Of a stretch of 36,263 nucleotides of DNA, positions 24,267-34,166 are shown one piece after another (position 1 is the first letter of the stretch; the number at the start of each line of letters is the position of its first letter). A program made the translations under genes and the position numbers. Source of the stretch: a bacterium (GTDB lineage Bacteria; Patescibacteriota; CG2-30-54-11); the NCBI GenBank assembly GCA_029573015.1, contig JAKQHK010000050.1:1-36263 (forward strand), written 5' to 3'. Below the pieces are notes generated by a model, which saw nothing but the letters and a program-made list of their open reading frames with translations, did not search any database and was not told the DNA's origin.

Positions 24267-26567
24267 CTATTTTTTCTTCCGTCCCCGCTTCTTGCGATCT
24301 GGGGCAGCGGCGAGCAGGGCTTCGCACTCAGGCAGGGTCAAGGCAATCGGATCCGACCCTTTGGGGATCTTGGCATTCTTTTTTCCGTCCGTGACATAGT
24401 GGCCATACCGGCCGCTGCGGATTTCTATGTCTACACCATCGAAACGCTTGACCAGTGCCTTAGCCTGCTTTTCCTGCGCTGCCGCGATCAGCTCCTGAGC
24501 GCGAGCTATGTCGATCGTGTACGGATCCTCGTCTTTGATGGAATAAAACTTCCCCGCGTGTTTTACGTACGGCCCGAAACGCCCGATATTGGCTTCAACG
24601 GGAGACCCGTTTATCTCTCCGACAACCCGGGGCAGATCAAACAGCTGCAGCGCCTGTTCCAGGGTGATCTCCTGAGGAACGATAGTTTTGGGAATAGAAG
24701 CAAAGCGCGGCTTGTCCGCATCATCCTTGTCCCCGATCTGCACGTATGGACCATAGCGTCCAATTTTTACCGTCATGGGTTTACCGCTATCCGGATGCGA
24801 TCCCAAATCTTTAATGATTGCCTGACGTTCGACAGAATCTTCCTTTTCCTCCACCTGCTTGGCAAACGGAACATAAAACTCGCGCACCACTGGTACCCAA
24901 GTCAGCTCTCCTGCAGCTATAGCGTCAAGATTTTCTTCCATTTCAGCAGTAAAATCGCTGTCAACAATGTCAGGGAAATGTTCCACCAGCAAATCATTGA
25001 CGATGTAACCGACATCCTCGGGAACAAAACGCCGCTGCTCCAGACGTACATACCCCCGATGGACAATGGTGCTCAGGATCGGTGCATAGGTCGACGGTCT
25101 GCCAATGCCGTGACTCTCAAGTGTTTTAACGAGGGTTGCTTCAGAAAACCGCGGCGGCGGCTGGGTAAAGTGCTGCTCAGCCTCAAGTTTTTTCAGTTCG
25201 GCAGCTTCCTGCTCGCGAACCTGCGGCAAGCGGCGATCCTCCCCGTTGGTCGACTGCTCGTCATCACTGCCCTCCTCGTACACCCGGAGAAAGCCATCGA
25301 ATCGTAAAACCTGTCCGGTAGCCCGGAACGTAACCGAGGCTACGCTATCTGTGATATCAATACCTGTCTGGTCATACACCGCTTTCTGCATCTGGCAGCT
25401 GAGGCTGCGTTTATAAATCAAATCATATAACTGGTACTGGTCCGCATTCAGATACGCTTTTAATGATTCCGGCTCCCGATGAAAAGAGGTGGGGCGGATA
25501 GCTTCGTGAGCTTCCTGAGCGCCCTTGGTTTTTGTTTTATAAAAAATGGGTTTAGCCGGAAGATACTTTTCTCCGAACTTGCGGCTGATGTGCTCACGCG
25601 CTTCCTCTACCGCCGTCTGCGCTAAATTGAGTGAATCAGTACGCATATAGGTAATCAAACCGGTGCGCTCCCCACCACTGATTTCTATACCTTCATACAG
25701 CTGCTGGGCGATCAGCATGGTCTTGTTCGCAGAAAAACGTAGCTTCCGGGCTGCCTCCATCTGCAGCGTGCTCGTAGTAAAGGGTGGATAGGCAGCCCTC
25801 TGACGTTCTTTCTTTTCCACGCTGCCGACTTGGTAGCTGCAGGCCTGCAGCCGTTCCTTGAGCGCCTGCGCCTGACTGGCTGAATTGATTAGCAAATCCT
25901 GCGGCTGGTCGCCCTGGCCGATTTTCCGACCATCAACTGCATGCAAACCTGCCCGGATCATCCCTGCTTCCAGCTGAAAGTCTCCGGCAATGCTCCAGTA
26001 CTCGACTGGATGAAAAGCATCCCGCTCGCGTTCCCGCTCCACGACAAACCGTAACGCTACTGACTGTACCCGACCGGCAGACAGCCCCCTGACAACTTTT
26101 TTCCAGAGAAAGGGACTGAGGGTGTAGCCGACGAGGCGATCTAGCACGCGACGAGCTTGCTGCGCATCCACGCGGTGCATATCAACGGTACGGGGTGCTG
26201 CCAACGCCTGCAGGATAGCTTCTTTGGTTACTTCGTGAAACACGACCCGCTTGGTTTCCTCATGCTGCACCCCGATTGCCTGCAGCAGGTGCCAGGCAAT
26301 CGCTTCTCCCTCCCGGTCTTCGTCAGTCGCCAGGATGATCTCATCAGCCTTTTTTGCCGCATCTTTCAATTCGCGCACTACTTTCTGTTTGTCCCGGGGG
26401 ATAATGTACTGGGGAGCAAAATCATGCTCAATGTCGACCCCCAGCTTGCTTTTGGGCAAGTCGCGCATGTGCCCCATAGAAGCTTTAACTGTATACTCAT
26501 CAGGTAAAAAACGCTCGATCGTACGCGCTTTAGCCGGTGATTCCACGATTACCAACCGCTTGGACAT
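24267..26567 (-). CDS. topA: DNA topoisomerase I
   Basis: LVIVESPAKARTIERFL, ATDEDREGEAIAWHL, SAGRVQSVALRFVVERERE, GLITYMRTDSLNLA; C-terminal repeats, no zinc fingers. Confidence 0.97.
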   Translation of the reverse strand: MSKRLVIVESPAKARTIERFLPDEYTVKASMGHMRDLPKSKLGVDIEHDFAPQYIIPRDKQKVVRELKDAAKKADEIILATDEDREGEAIAWHLLQAIGVQHEETKRVVFHEVTKEAILQALAAPRTVDMHRVDAQQARRVLDRLVGYTLSPFLWKKVVRGLSAGRVQSVALRFVVERERERDAFHPVEYWSIAGDFQLEAGMIRAGLHAVDGRKIGQGDQPQDLLINSASQAQALKERLQACSYQVGSVEKKERQRAAYPPFTTSTLQMEAARKLRFSANKTMLIAQQLYEGIEISGGERTGLITYMRTDSLNLAQTAVEEAREHISRKFGEKYLPAKPIFYKTKTKGAQEAHEAIRPTSFHREPESLKAYLNADQYQLYDLIYKRSLSCQMQKAVYDQTGIDITDSVASVTFRATGQVLRFDGFLRVYEEGSDDEQSTNGEDRRLPQVREQEAAELKKLEAEQHFTQPPPRFSEATLVKTLESHGIGRPSTYAPILSTIVHRGYVRLEQRRFVPEDVGYIVNDLLVEHFPDIVDSDFTAEMEENLDAIAAGELTWVPVVREFYVPFAKQVEEKEDSVERQAIIKDLGSHPDSGKPMTVKIGRYGPYVQIGDKDDADKPRFASIPKTIVPQEITLEQALQLFDLPRVVGEINGSPVEANIGRFGPYVKHAGKFYSIKDEDPYTIDIARAQELIAAAQEKQAKALVKRFDGVDIEIRSGRYGHYVTDGKKNAKIPKGSDPIALTLPECEALLAAAPDRKKRGRKKK

Positions 26568-26757
26568 GAATGCTCCTTGTATGTTTCCTTGTTGTTGTGC
26601 CGTGCGTAAGGATAAGAAGGTATGCCCCCTCTGTCAAGGATCGGCGCATATATTACCCGAAAACCCGTAGCTAACCGGATAATAATGTGCTACTATTTGA
26701 ACGCGAAAAAAGTCCGAACCTCTGCCAGATTACTGTTATTCAACAGGAGTTATTGGT

Positions 26758-28023
26758 ATGTCTGAAATCATCGAGATCAAAGCCCGCCAGATCATTGATT
26801 CCCGCGCTACCCCGACCGTCGAAGTTGACGTCAGGCTTACTGACGGCAGCAGCGGCAGGGCAGCCGTACCGAGTGGCGCCTCCACCGGCGCCCACGAAGC
26901 GCTGGAGTTGCGCGACAACGACCCGGCACATTTTCTAGGCAAAGGAGTGCTCCAGGCCATCCACAACATTGACTCGATCATTGCCCCAGCGCTCAAGGGT
27001 ATGGATGCCAAACAACAGAAAGAAATTGACGAGACCATGCTTGCTCTGGACAACACGCCCAATAAAAGCAAACTCGGCGCCAATGCCATCCTTGGTGTTT
27101 CTATGGCAGCCCTGCATGCCGCCGCCCAAAGTAAGGGCTTGCACCTCTACGAGCATGTCGCCGAGCTGTTCGGCACGCCCAAACCAATCATGCCCCAGGT
27201 GCTCTTCAATGTGCTCAACGGTGGCAAACATGCCAACTGGGCAACCGATGTACAAGAATATTTCATCATCCCCCTGTCAGCCGCGATACCAGACTACCAT
27301 GAACGTCTTCGCGCCGGCGTGGAAGTCTACCATCATCTCGGAAAAATCCTGAAAGAAAAAAAATATACCACCTCGGTAGGAGACGAAGGAGGCTTTGCCC
27401 CCAAGGAAATGACTTCCAATACCGAACCGATCGATATCCTGCTCCAGGCTATCGAAAAAGCCGGCTATAAAGCTGGCACCGACATTGTGCTCGGATTTGA
27501 TGCGGCAGCTTCCGAATTTTACCGCGACGGTCGCTATGAACTGAAGAAGGAGAACAAAACTCTCACCTCCGGAGAATGGACCGAGGTGATCAAGGGATGG
27601 TGCGAACGCTATCCGATCTACTCGCTCGAAGACATGCATGCCGAGGATGACTGGGACGGCTGGAAACAGCTTATGGACGAAATCGGCTCGACGCACCAGA
27701 TCGTCGGCGATGACCTGCTCGTCACCAATCCCGAACGCATAGAAAAAGCCATCGCTGCTCAGGCTGCCAACAGCCTGCTGGTGAAGGTAAACCAGATCGG
27801 TTCTATAACTGAAACCTTCACTGCCATTCATCTGACTCAGAAAAACAACTGGACCAACGTCTTTTCCCACCGATCCGGAGAGACTGAGGACACGACCATC
27901 GCTGACCTCGTCGTCGGCACCGCTGCCGGCCAGATCAAGACCGGCGCCCCGGCGCGCGGAGAACGGACCGCCAAGTACAATCAGCTTCTCCGCATCGAAG
28001 AGTATCTTGCTTCAAACTCATAA
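26758..28023 (+). CDS. eno: Enolase
   Basis: IKARQIIDSRATPTVEVDV, SGASTGAHEALELRD, VGDEGGFAP, YSLEDMHAEDDWDGW, LVKVNQIGSITET, SHRSGETEDTTIADL. Confidence 0.98.
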   Translation: MSEIIEIKARQIIDSRATPTVEVDVRLTDGSSGRAAVPSGASTGAHEALELRDNDPAHFLGKGVLQAIHNIDSIIAPALKGMDAKQQKEIDETMLALDNTPNKSKLGANAILGVSMAALHAAAQSKGLHLYEHVAELFGTPKPIMPQVLFNVLNGGKHANWATDVQEYFIIPLSAAIPDYHERLRAGVEVYHHLGKILKEKKYTTSVGDEGGFAPKEMTSNTEPIDILLQAIEKAGYKAGTDIVLGFDAAASEFYRDGRYELKKENKTLTSGEWTEVIKGWCERYPIYSLEDMHAEDDWDGWKQLMDEIGSTHQIVGDDLLVTNPERIEKAIAAQAANSLLVKVNQIGSITETFTAIHLTQKNNWTNVFSHRSGETEDTTIADLVVGTAAGQIKTGAPARGERTAKYNQLLRIEEYLASNS

Positions 28024-28034
28024 ATCTAGTAACC

Positions 28035-29465
28035 GTGCCACCTATGCATGATGAAAAAAAACAAAAGTCCAACCTCGGGAAGCTCTTCTTCCAGTCTGAT
28101 GCGCATGACCCGGCAACACACCTGACACCACCCGCCGTGCCTCCGGTGACGCTCTCCCCGCCACCGGCTGATGAAACAGCACTTGCTTCTGAGGTAATCG
28201 CCAAACTCAGGACTGTTCCGGGGATTGGTCCCAAGCTTGCGCAAAAAATTTCTGTCGCATTCCCTACCGAAGCAGCGTTAAACAAGACTACTGTAGACGA
28301 TCTCTCTGAAATCCGGGGTGTTTCCCTGAAAATCGCCCGAGATATCAAAAAAAGATTCTATCTCACCCCTGGACTACCCTCTGCGATTACCGCCAGTATT
28401 CCCAGTAAACCGCTGATTCCGCCTGAGGTTATCGAAGAATTATCCCTTTCCCCCCGTTCCCTCAATCTGATCGAAGAACTGCCGGAAGAACCGGAAAACG
28501 CTGATCCCAATCTCATATCGCTCTCACCTGCTCAGACAGAAGACATGCTTGTTCCTGCTTCCCCCGCATCTGATACCTTGCCTGTAACTGCCCCGCCTGA
28601 CGACGATACTGAACCCGAACCGCTGCCCGATGCAGACATGCAGGCAGAAACAGCTGCAGAACCGGTGCAGGTACCCGAGCCGCCGCTTCCCCGTATTGAA
28701 CCGATTGAACCGGCTGTTCCGGCCAGTTATACTGCTGAACCGCTGATACCGCCACTCCCTGAAAAACCAGCGCGGGAAGATACGGTCACCCAATTTAAAA
28801 CATTCTCCAAACCGGAAGTGCATCTCAGCTTCCAGCAGGGACAGAAGGGTAAAAGAAATCGATCCCTGCCACTCGTCAGAATATTCCTCTGGTGTATTGC
28901 CTGGGCTGGACTGTCCCTGGTCATCTATCTCGTACTCCTCCTGATCGCAAACAAGCCTGCGGAGACTTCCCTCCCTCCGCAGCAGCAGACAGATGTACCG
29001 GGACAGACTAATAATACGTATCTGCAATTGCTCACCTTCAGCGGCATCACTGATGAGACGCTGGCTGATCTGGCTTCCGGATGGGAATCCATCTGGTCAC
29101 AGGATCCTGAACCCACACCTGACAACCCCGATGTGCCTGCTGTACCGGATGAACCCAACGTGACCCCGACCGAACCGCCGCTTATCACCAGCGAAATATC
29201 AGTTGCGGTTTTAAACGGCAGCGGCATACGCGGAGCAGCCAATTCTGCCGCGGACCTGCTGCGGACTGCGAACTTCACCGTCGCTGCCACCGGCAATGCC
29301 AATGTGTTTTCCTATACCACCACCGAGATCTATGCGAGCGCAGATAATCTCCGAAAAGCCGAAGCTGTGCAAAGTGCGCTGGAGACGGCTTACCAACCGA
29401 TCATCAAAACAGAACTCTATCAAAATCAAACAACAGATATTGTCGTGATTATCGGTTCTAGATAA
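28035..29465 (+). CDS. HhH domain - Pro/Glu-rich linker - TM - LytR C-terminal-like domain protein
   Basis: HhH (LRTVPGIGPKLAQKISVAFPTEAALNKTTVDDLSEIRGVSLKIARDIKKRF), TM (IFLWCIAWAGLSLVIYLVLLLI), LytR_C (SVAVLNGSGIRGAANSAADLLRTANFTV...IVVIIGSR). Confidence 0.8.
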   Translation: MPPMHDEKKQKSNLGKLFFQSDAHDPATHLTPPAVPPVTLSPPPADETALASEVIAKLRTVPGIGPKLAQKISVAFPTEAALNKTTVDDLSEIRGVSLKIARDIKKRFYLTPGLPSAITASIPSKPLIPPEVIEELSLSPRSLNLIEELPEEPENADPNLISLSPAQTEDMLVPASPASDTLPVTAPPDDDTEPEPLPDADMQAETAAEPVQVPEPPLPRIEPIEPAVPASYTAEPLIPPLPEKPAREDTVTQFKTFSKPEVHLSFQQGQKGKRNRSLPLVRIFLWCIAWAGLSLVIYLVLLLIANKPAETSLPPQQQTDVPGQTNNTYLQLLTFSGITDETLADLASGWESIWSQDPEPTPDNPDVPAVPDEPNVTPTEPPLITSEISVAVLNGSGIRGAANSAADLLRTANFTVAATGNANVFSYTTTEIYASADNLRKAEAVQSALETAYQPIIKTELYQNQTTDIVVIIGSR

Positions 29466-29474
29466 ACGCAACGT

Positions 29475-30302
29475 ATGTGGTCATACCTGTATTCCTTTCC
29501 GCTGTTCCGCATCCTGCTGCTGGAAATCTCGCTCTACGCAGGCCTGCGCCTCCAGATACACGCCTTTGATCTGACGGCGCTGCTCCTGGCTGCCTGCGTT
29601 CTGCTTTTCCCGGTGCTTAACCGCATGCTCATCGAACTCGTGCTCATCCTGATCAGCCCGGTCATGTTCTACCGGCATCCCCAGCTTTCAGTCGCAAGCA
29701 TTATCCCTCTGCTCTATCTCTTCTGCGTTATAGCTGCGGGCAAAGCCCGTCTGACATTTGTCCATAGGCAATCGCTCACCGGCAGAATCATCATTGCTTC
29801 GCGCGAAGAACCATCCACACATCGACCGGTAGAACCGGACCAAACCGGAAAAGCATCCATGCAGCCGGTGCTGAATCTGAAAACCAATCCGGCATATAAT
29901 CCGGCGATTGTACACCAACATCAGGTGATCCGAGCAGCAACTCCACACTTAAGCCATAAAAGAAATTTCGCCCCAGTATTACTCATATTGATCATTGGCT
30001 TCAGCATCGGGTTAGTCTGGAAGCCAGCAGCACTCACCGGTTTATCTTTTACCAGCGATCGTGAACAGAGCTATCACAGCTACCTGCGGACCCTCAGCCT
30101 GCCCCGCCAACCTAATGACAGCCAGACACTGTCTAACGGAGAATATGTACACAACACACAGTCTGTAGCCAGCGGACCTGCAACACCTAATTCCCTTCTT
30201 TTTCAATTGATCACGTTTCAATTTTTTCCTGAGCATGCAGCATTAGTTGAATCAATCACTCAGCTCACTGATACATTTGCATCCCCTGCACCCACCGAAT
30301 AA
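29475..30302 (+). CDS. Membrane protein, hypothetical
   Basis: 275 aa; several N-terminal TM segments plus one central TM (FAPVLLILIIGFSIGLVW). Confidence 0.65.
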   Translation: MWSYLYSFPLFRILLLEISLYAGLRLQIHAFDLTALLLAACVLLFPVLNRMLIELVLILISPVMFYRHPQLSVASIIPLLYLFCVIAAGKARLTFVHRQSLTGRIIIASREEPSTHRPVEPDQTGKASMQPVLNLKTNPAYNPAIVHQHQVIRAATPHLSHKRNFAPVLLILIIGFSIGLVWKPAALTGLSFTSDREQSYHSYLRTLSLPRQPNDSQTLSNGEYVHNTQSVASGPATPNSLLFQLITFQFFPEHAALVESITQLTDTFASPAPTE

Positions 30303-30323
30303 TCTAAACAGGAAGCACCAGTT

Positions 30324-31397
30324 ATGTATGCACTTATTCCTGCCGGCGGCAGCGGCAGCCGCCTGTGGCCGCTAAGCCGCAGCTCTTTTCCGAAGCATCT
30401 CCTCGACCTCTCGGGTCAAGGCTCCATGATTCAGGAAACCGTCCAGAGAGTGTCTCCCCTTATAGCCGCAGATGAGACCATCGTCCTGACTGCCCATAAT
30501 CACGCGGCAGCCATTATCGAACAGCTCCCCGGTCTGCCGCCACAGAACATCGTCATCGAACCAGCAAGGCGCGATACCGCCCCGGTCATTGGTCTCGGCG
30601 CCTTTCATGTTTACCATCGTGACCCGAAAGCAATTCTCGCCTCGCTCCATTCCGATCATGTGATTCTGCAAAATGAAACATTCTTGAAGCTGCTAAAAGT
30701 CGCGGAAGACATCGCTGCAAAACATGACGTTATCGTGACGCTCGGCATATCTCCTGACCATCCAGCAACCGGTTATGGGTATATAGCCTCTGGCAAGGAA
30801 TTCTGCAAAATCAACGGGGTGGAAGTGTTCCGGGTCCAGAATTTTACGGAAAAACCAAATCTTCCAACGGCTAAAGCATTTCTCTCTGCAGGCAACTATT
30901 TCTGGAATGCAGGCATGTTCATTGCCCGCGCCGAAGTACTGCTCGCAGCCTACAAACAACATACTCCTCAGACATACCAGTTTCTCTCGACAATAGCTGC
31001 CGCGATCGGCACTGATCGTGAGCAAGCTACCCTGGAAAAAATCTATCCGACCATACCCAAGGAACCCATCGATACGGCTATCATGGAAAAATTAAACAAT
31101 ATCGTCGTCATTCCAGCTGATATTGGTTGGAGTGATATCGGCAGCTGGAAAGCCGTCAAAGAAATTTTGCCCAAAAACGCCGAAACCAATTTTGTCTTCG
31201 GACAGCATGTGGGGATAGATACGGAAAATTCACTTGTCTATTCCTCCGGTTCCCGCCTCATCGCTACGATCGGTCTTAAGGACATGGTCATCGTGGAAAG
31301 CGAAGATGCGATTCTCATCTGCCCCGTCAGCGCGGCAGAAAAAGTCAAAGAGCTTGTCAGTATGATCAAAGCTGAAAAGAGGGACTCGTATCTGTAA
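30324..31397 (+). CDS. Mannose-1-phosphate guanylyltransferase
   Basis: MYALIPAGGSGSRLWPLSRSSFPKHLLDL, EPARRDTAPVIGLGAFH, HSDHVI, FTEKPNLPTAKAFLSAGNYFWNAGMFI, DIGWSDIGSWKAV. Confidence 0.95.
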   Translation: MYALIPAGGSGSRLWPLSRSSFPKHLLDLSGQGSMIQETVQRVSPLIAADETIVLTAHNHAAAIIEQLPGLPPQNIVIEPARRDTAPVIGLGAFHVYHRDPKAILASLHSDHVILQNETFLKLLKVAEDIAAKHDVIVTLGISPDHPATGYGYIASGKEFCKINGVEVFRVQNFTEKPNLPTAKAFLSAGNYFWNAGMFIARAEVLLAAYKQHTPQTYQFLSTIAAAIGTDREQATLEKIYPTIPKEPIDTAIMEKLNNIVVIPADIGWSDIGSWKAVKEILPKNAETNFVFGQHVGIDTENSLVYSSGSRLIATIGLKDMVIVESEDAILICPVSAAEKVKELVSMIKAEKRDSYL

Positions 31398-31398
31398 C

Positions 31399-32478
31399 AT
31401 GCACACCGATACCAAATACATTCTTGCCCTGAACAGGGTAGAAGGTATCGGACCCGCAACTATAGCCAAACTGATGGCAGTGTTCTTTTCTGCCCAACAG
31501 GCATGGGAGGCGACGGCCGACGACCTGCGTGCTGCCCGTTTTCCGGAAAACATCTGCGCTCATTGGCAGGATCGGCTCACGGTTGATCCGGATGCGGAAC
31601 TGGAAAAATGCCGCAGATCGGGTATACGTCTGCTTACCCTGGCTGACCCTGAATATCCGGAATTGCTCAAACAGATCCATCTCCCCCCGCGTCTCTTGTA
31701 CGTTCGCGGTAATCTCTCCACCTTCAGCGCGCTCGCATTGGCTATTGTCGGCTCGCGCAAGTGTACGAGTTATGGCAAACAGGTAACCAGAGAGCTTACC
31801 CGCGAGATCGTAGAGAACGGACTGGCGATCGTCAGCGGTCTGGCACTCGGCATCGACGCGGTGGCTCACGCTGCAACGCTTGACTGCGGCGGTACTGCCA
31901 TCGCCGTGCTCGGCTCCGGCGTGGATCGCATCTATCCGAGATCCAATCTTGCTCTTGCTAAACGCATCATGGAGCAGGGCACCCTTATCTCGGAATTCCC
32001 GCCCGGCACAGAACCCAAGCCAATACACTTCCCGATCCGTAACCGCATCATCAGCGGGATGGCACTGGGGACGCTCGTGGTGGAGGCAGGAGAAACAAGC
32101 GGTTCGCTTATAACCGCGCAAACAGCGCTCGAACAAAACAGGGAAGTATTTGCCATCCCCGGCAATATTACGAATAAGCAGAGCCAGGGCACCAATGCCC
32201 TTATCCAGCGGGGAGCCAAGCTGGTTAGCACGGCTGCGGACATATTCGACGAACTCAATCTGCAGATGACCCGCCAGCATGTGGAAGCACGTGCCGCACT
32301 GCCGGCTGATCCGGCCGAAGCGGCGATCATCTCGCTCTTAGAGGCAGAACCCCTGCAGGTAGATGAGATCGTCCGGCGCAGCGGACAAACCGCCTCCCAG
32401 ATCATTCCATTATTAACCATGATGGAGATCAAAGGGCTAATCCGCAACCAAGGGGGCGGTGTGTATTCCACTGGTTAA
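31399..32478 (+). CDS. dprA: DNA processing protein DprA
   Basis: LAIVGSRKCTSYGKQVTRELTREIVENGLAIVSGLALGIDAVAHAATLDCGGTAIAVLGSGVDRIYP, FPIRNRIISGMALGTLVVEAGETSGSLITAQTALEQNREVFAIPG. Confidence 0.97.
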   Translation: MHTDTKYILALNRVEGIGPATIAKLMAVFFSAQQAWEATADDLRAARFPENICAHWQDRLTVDPDAELEKCRRSGIRLLTLADPEYPELLKQIHLPPRLLYVRGNLSTFSALALAIVGSRKCTSYGKQVTRELTREIVENGLAIVSGLALGIDAVAHAATLDCGGTAIAVLGSGVDRIYPRSNLALAKRIMEQGTLISEFPPGTEPKPIHFPIRNRIISGMALGTLVVEAGETSGSLITAQTALEQNREVFAIPGNITNKQSQGTNALIQRGAKLVSTAADIFDELNLQMTRQHVEARAALPADPAEAAIISLLEAEPLQVDEIVRRSGQTASQIIPLLTMMEIKGLIRNQGGGVYSTG

Positions 32479-32694
32479 TGGCTATCCTGCGAAGGCACGC
32501 AGATATATCGTTGCTCGCTCGCACCTGCCCGAATCCGCTCAATTGCTGCATGAGCTGACGAGAACGGCATTTCCTGCACAGAGGCCTTGATTGCAGTAAC
32601 GTCATGCTATCATGTTTACCTGCCGACAGTTGTCGCCAGCAAAAAGTTTTGCTAGGTTGTGCCTGATGGATATAAAGCTGACACTGTCTATCGT

Positions 32695-33132
32695 TTACCT
32701 TTCCATTCCGCCTTGATTAGGATATATCGGATCCTCTGGTTTTTCTTCTTTATGTTCGAACCGTGCAACCAAATCATTGAAAACATTGGCACATAAAAAG
32801 CCTATTTCACTAATATTAGGCTTAGGATCGCGTGAAAAAAAACCTGTTAGACGTGTCATCATTCCATCTATCACTTCTTGGCCGACTTGGTCGAACGAGC
32901 CATCCTCCCGGGGATAGGGCGGAATTGCTGCAAGTTCTGCTCTAATTTTCTCTACCAGATCTGATCCTGCATCAATACTTCCTCTATACCATATACCTTC
33001 TAGTGATGATGCTATGGATGTAAAAATCCCGTGTACTGTTATTTTCCAGCTTCGAAGTACCTCAGAATCAGTAGCAGGTGGTGAATATACATGCCATGTT
33101 CTCCCTGTTCTCGAATCATACCCCATTGGCAT
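32695..33132 (-). CDS. Orphan hypothetical protein
   Basis: MPMGYDSRTGRTWHVYSPPATDSEVLRSWKITVHG...; RBS AAGGAGAAGCATATG; no family recognised. Confidence 0.6.
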   Translation of the reverse strand: MPMGYDSRTGRTWHVYSPPATDSEVLRSWKITVHGIFTSIASSLEGIWYRGSIDAGSDLVEKIRAELAAIPPYPREDGSFDQVGQEVIDGMMTRLTGFFSRDPKPNISEIGFLCANVFNDLVARFEHKEEKPEDPIYPNQGGMER

Positions 33133-33180
33133 ATGCTTCTCCTTGTAGTAATAATTTATTGATAATCTACATAGTATTAA

Positions 33181-33210
33181 ATTATAATTGTTTTTTTTGT
33201 TACATGACAA
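33181..33210 (-). promoter_or_regulatory. Sigma70-type promoter for orphan gene
   Basis: TTGTCA-18 bp-TATAAT on the minus strand. Confidence 0.6.
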
Positions 33211-33295
33211 TCATGATTACTGGGATATCATTAGCTGGCATTTGTCGAGAAAGCAAAGATTTGTTAGTCTGATGCCGGTCAATAGAGGATAACCT

Positions 33296-34078
33296 ATGTC
33301 GCACTTTGCGTTTATCGACACCCACTCTCACCTGACCTACCCGCCGCTCAGCGATAATCCGGAAGCGGTTATCCAGCGTGCCGTACAGCAGCAGGTCGAG
33401 ACGATACTGACGATCGGCACGGACATCGCTGACAATGAGCGCGTCCTGTCTCTAGCCGAAAAGTTTCCGTCAGTATGGGCGGCAGTTGGTTTGCATCCCA
33501 ACGATACACATGCGCTCGATGCGACGCAGTGGGAATTTTTTGAAGAACAAGTCCAACACGAACGCGTTGTTGCCATCGGTGAATGCGGACTTGATTATCT
33601 GAAAGGTCCGGCTGACCACGAACTGCAGAAGCAGATCTGCATCAAGCAGATAAAAACAGCACAAAAACACGATCTCCCGCTTATCATCCATACCCGGGAA
33701 TCAATGGAAGACATGTTGAAGATACTAACAAACTGCCAACCAGTTCGCGGTGTGCTCCACTGCTTCAGCGGAACCGTAGAACAGGCACACCAGGCGATCA
33801 CTCTCGGCTTTCTTATCGGCTTCAATGGCATCGTAACCTTCCCTAACGCCAAGGATATACAAAAAGTAGCGCAGGAAATACCGCTCTCATCCATCCTGCT
33901 GGAAACCGATTGTCCTTACCTCGCCCCCCAGCCAGTCCGCGGCAAAACTAATGAACCGCAGTACATCCCCATGATCGCTGACCACATCGCCCGGCTCAAA
34001 CGCATTACCAGAGATGAAGTCGCAGAACAAACCAGCATCAATGCGAAAAACCTGTTCAAACTGATAATTCGTAATTAG
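33296..34078 (+). CDS. tatD: TatD-family metal-dependent hydrolase
   Basis: FIDTHSHLTYPP, AAVGLHPNDTH, VAIGECGLDYLKGP, PLIIHTRES, GVLHCFSGT, LLETDCPYLAPQPVRGKTNEPQYIP. Confidence 0.95.
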   Translation: MSHFAFIDTHSHLTYPPLSDNPEAVIQRAVQQQVETILTIGTDIADNERVLSLAEKFPSVWAAVGLHPNDTHALDATQWEFFEEQVQHERVVAIGECGLDYLKGPADHELQKQICIKQIKTAQKHDLPLIIHTRESMEDMLKILTNCQPVRGVLHCFSGTVEQAHQAITLGFLIGFNGIVTFPNAKDIQKVAQEIPLSSILLETDCPYLAPQPVRGKTNEPQYIPMIADHIARLKRITRDEVAEQTSINAKNLFKLIIRN

Positions 34079-34166
34079 TAATTTATTAATCGTAAGCAAA
34101 AAAGCACTCCGCTGACAGCTGAACGCTCATAACTCGTAACCCGCTAACCCGTTAATAAAAAAATCT

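Noticed and set aside
24399-25307. 302-aa + strand ORF antisense to topA
   Set aside because: Shadow ORF opposite strongly supported TopA; no domain motifs.
31366-32280. 304-aa - strand ORF antisense to dprA
   Set aside because: Shadow ORF opposite DprA Rossmann domain; no independent support.
32479-32694. Possible pseudogene remnant downstream of dprA (reads NGYPAKARRYIVARSHLPESAQLLHELTRTAFPAQRP*)
   Set aside because: Only ~37 codons, no start codon and no recognisable homology by eye; insufficient support.
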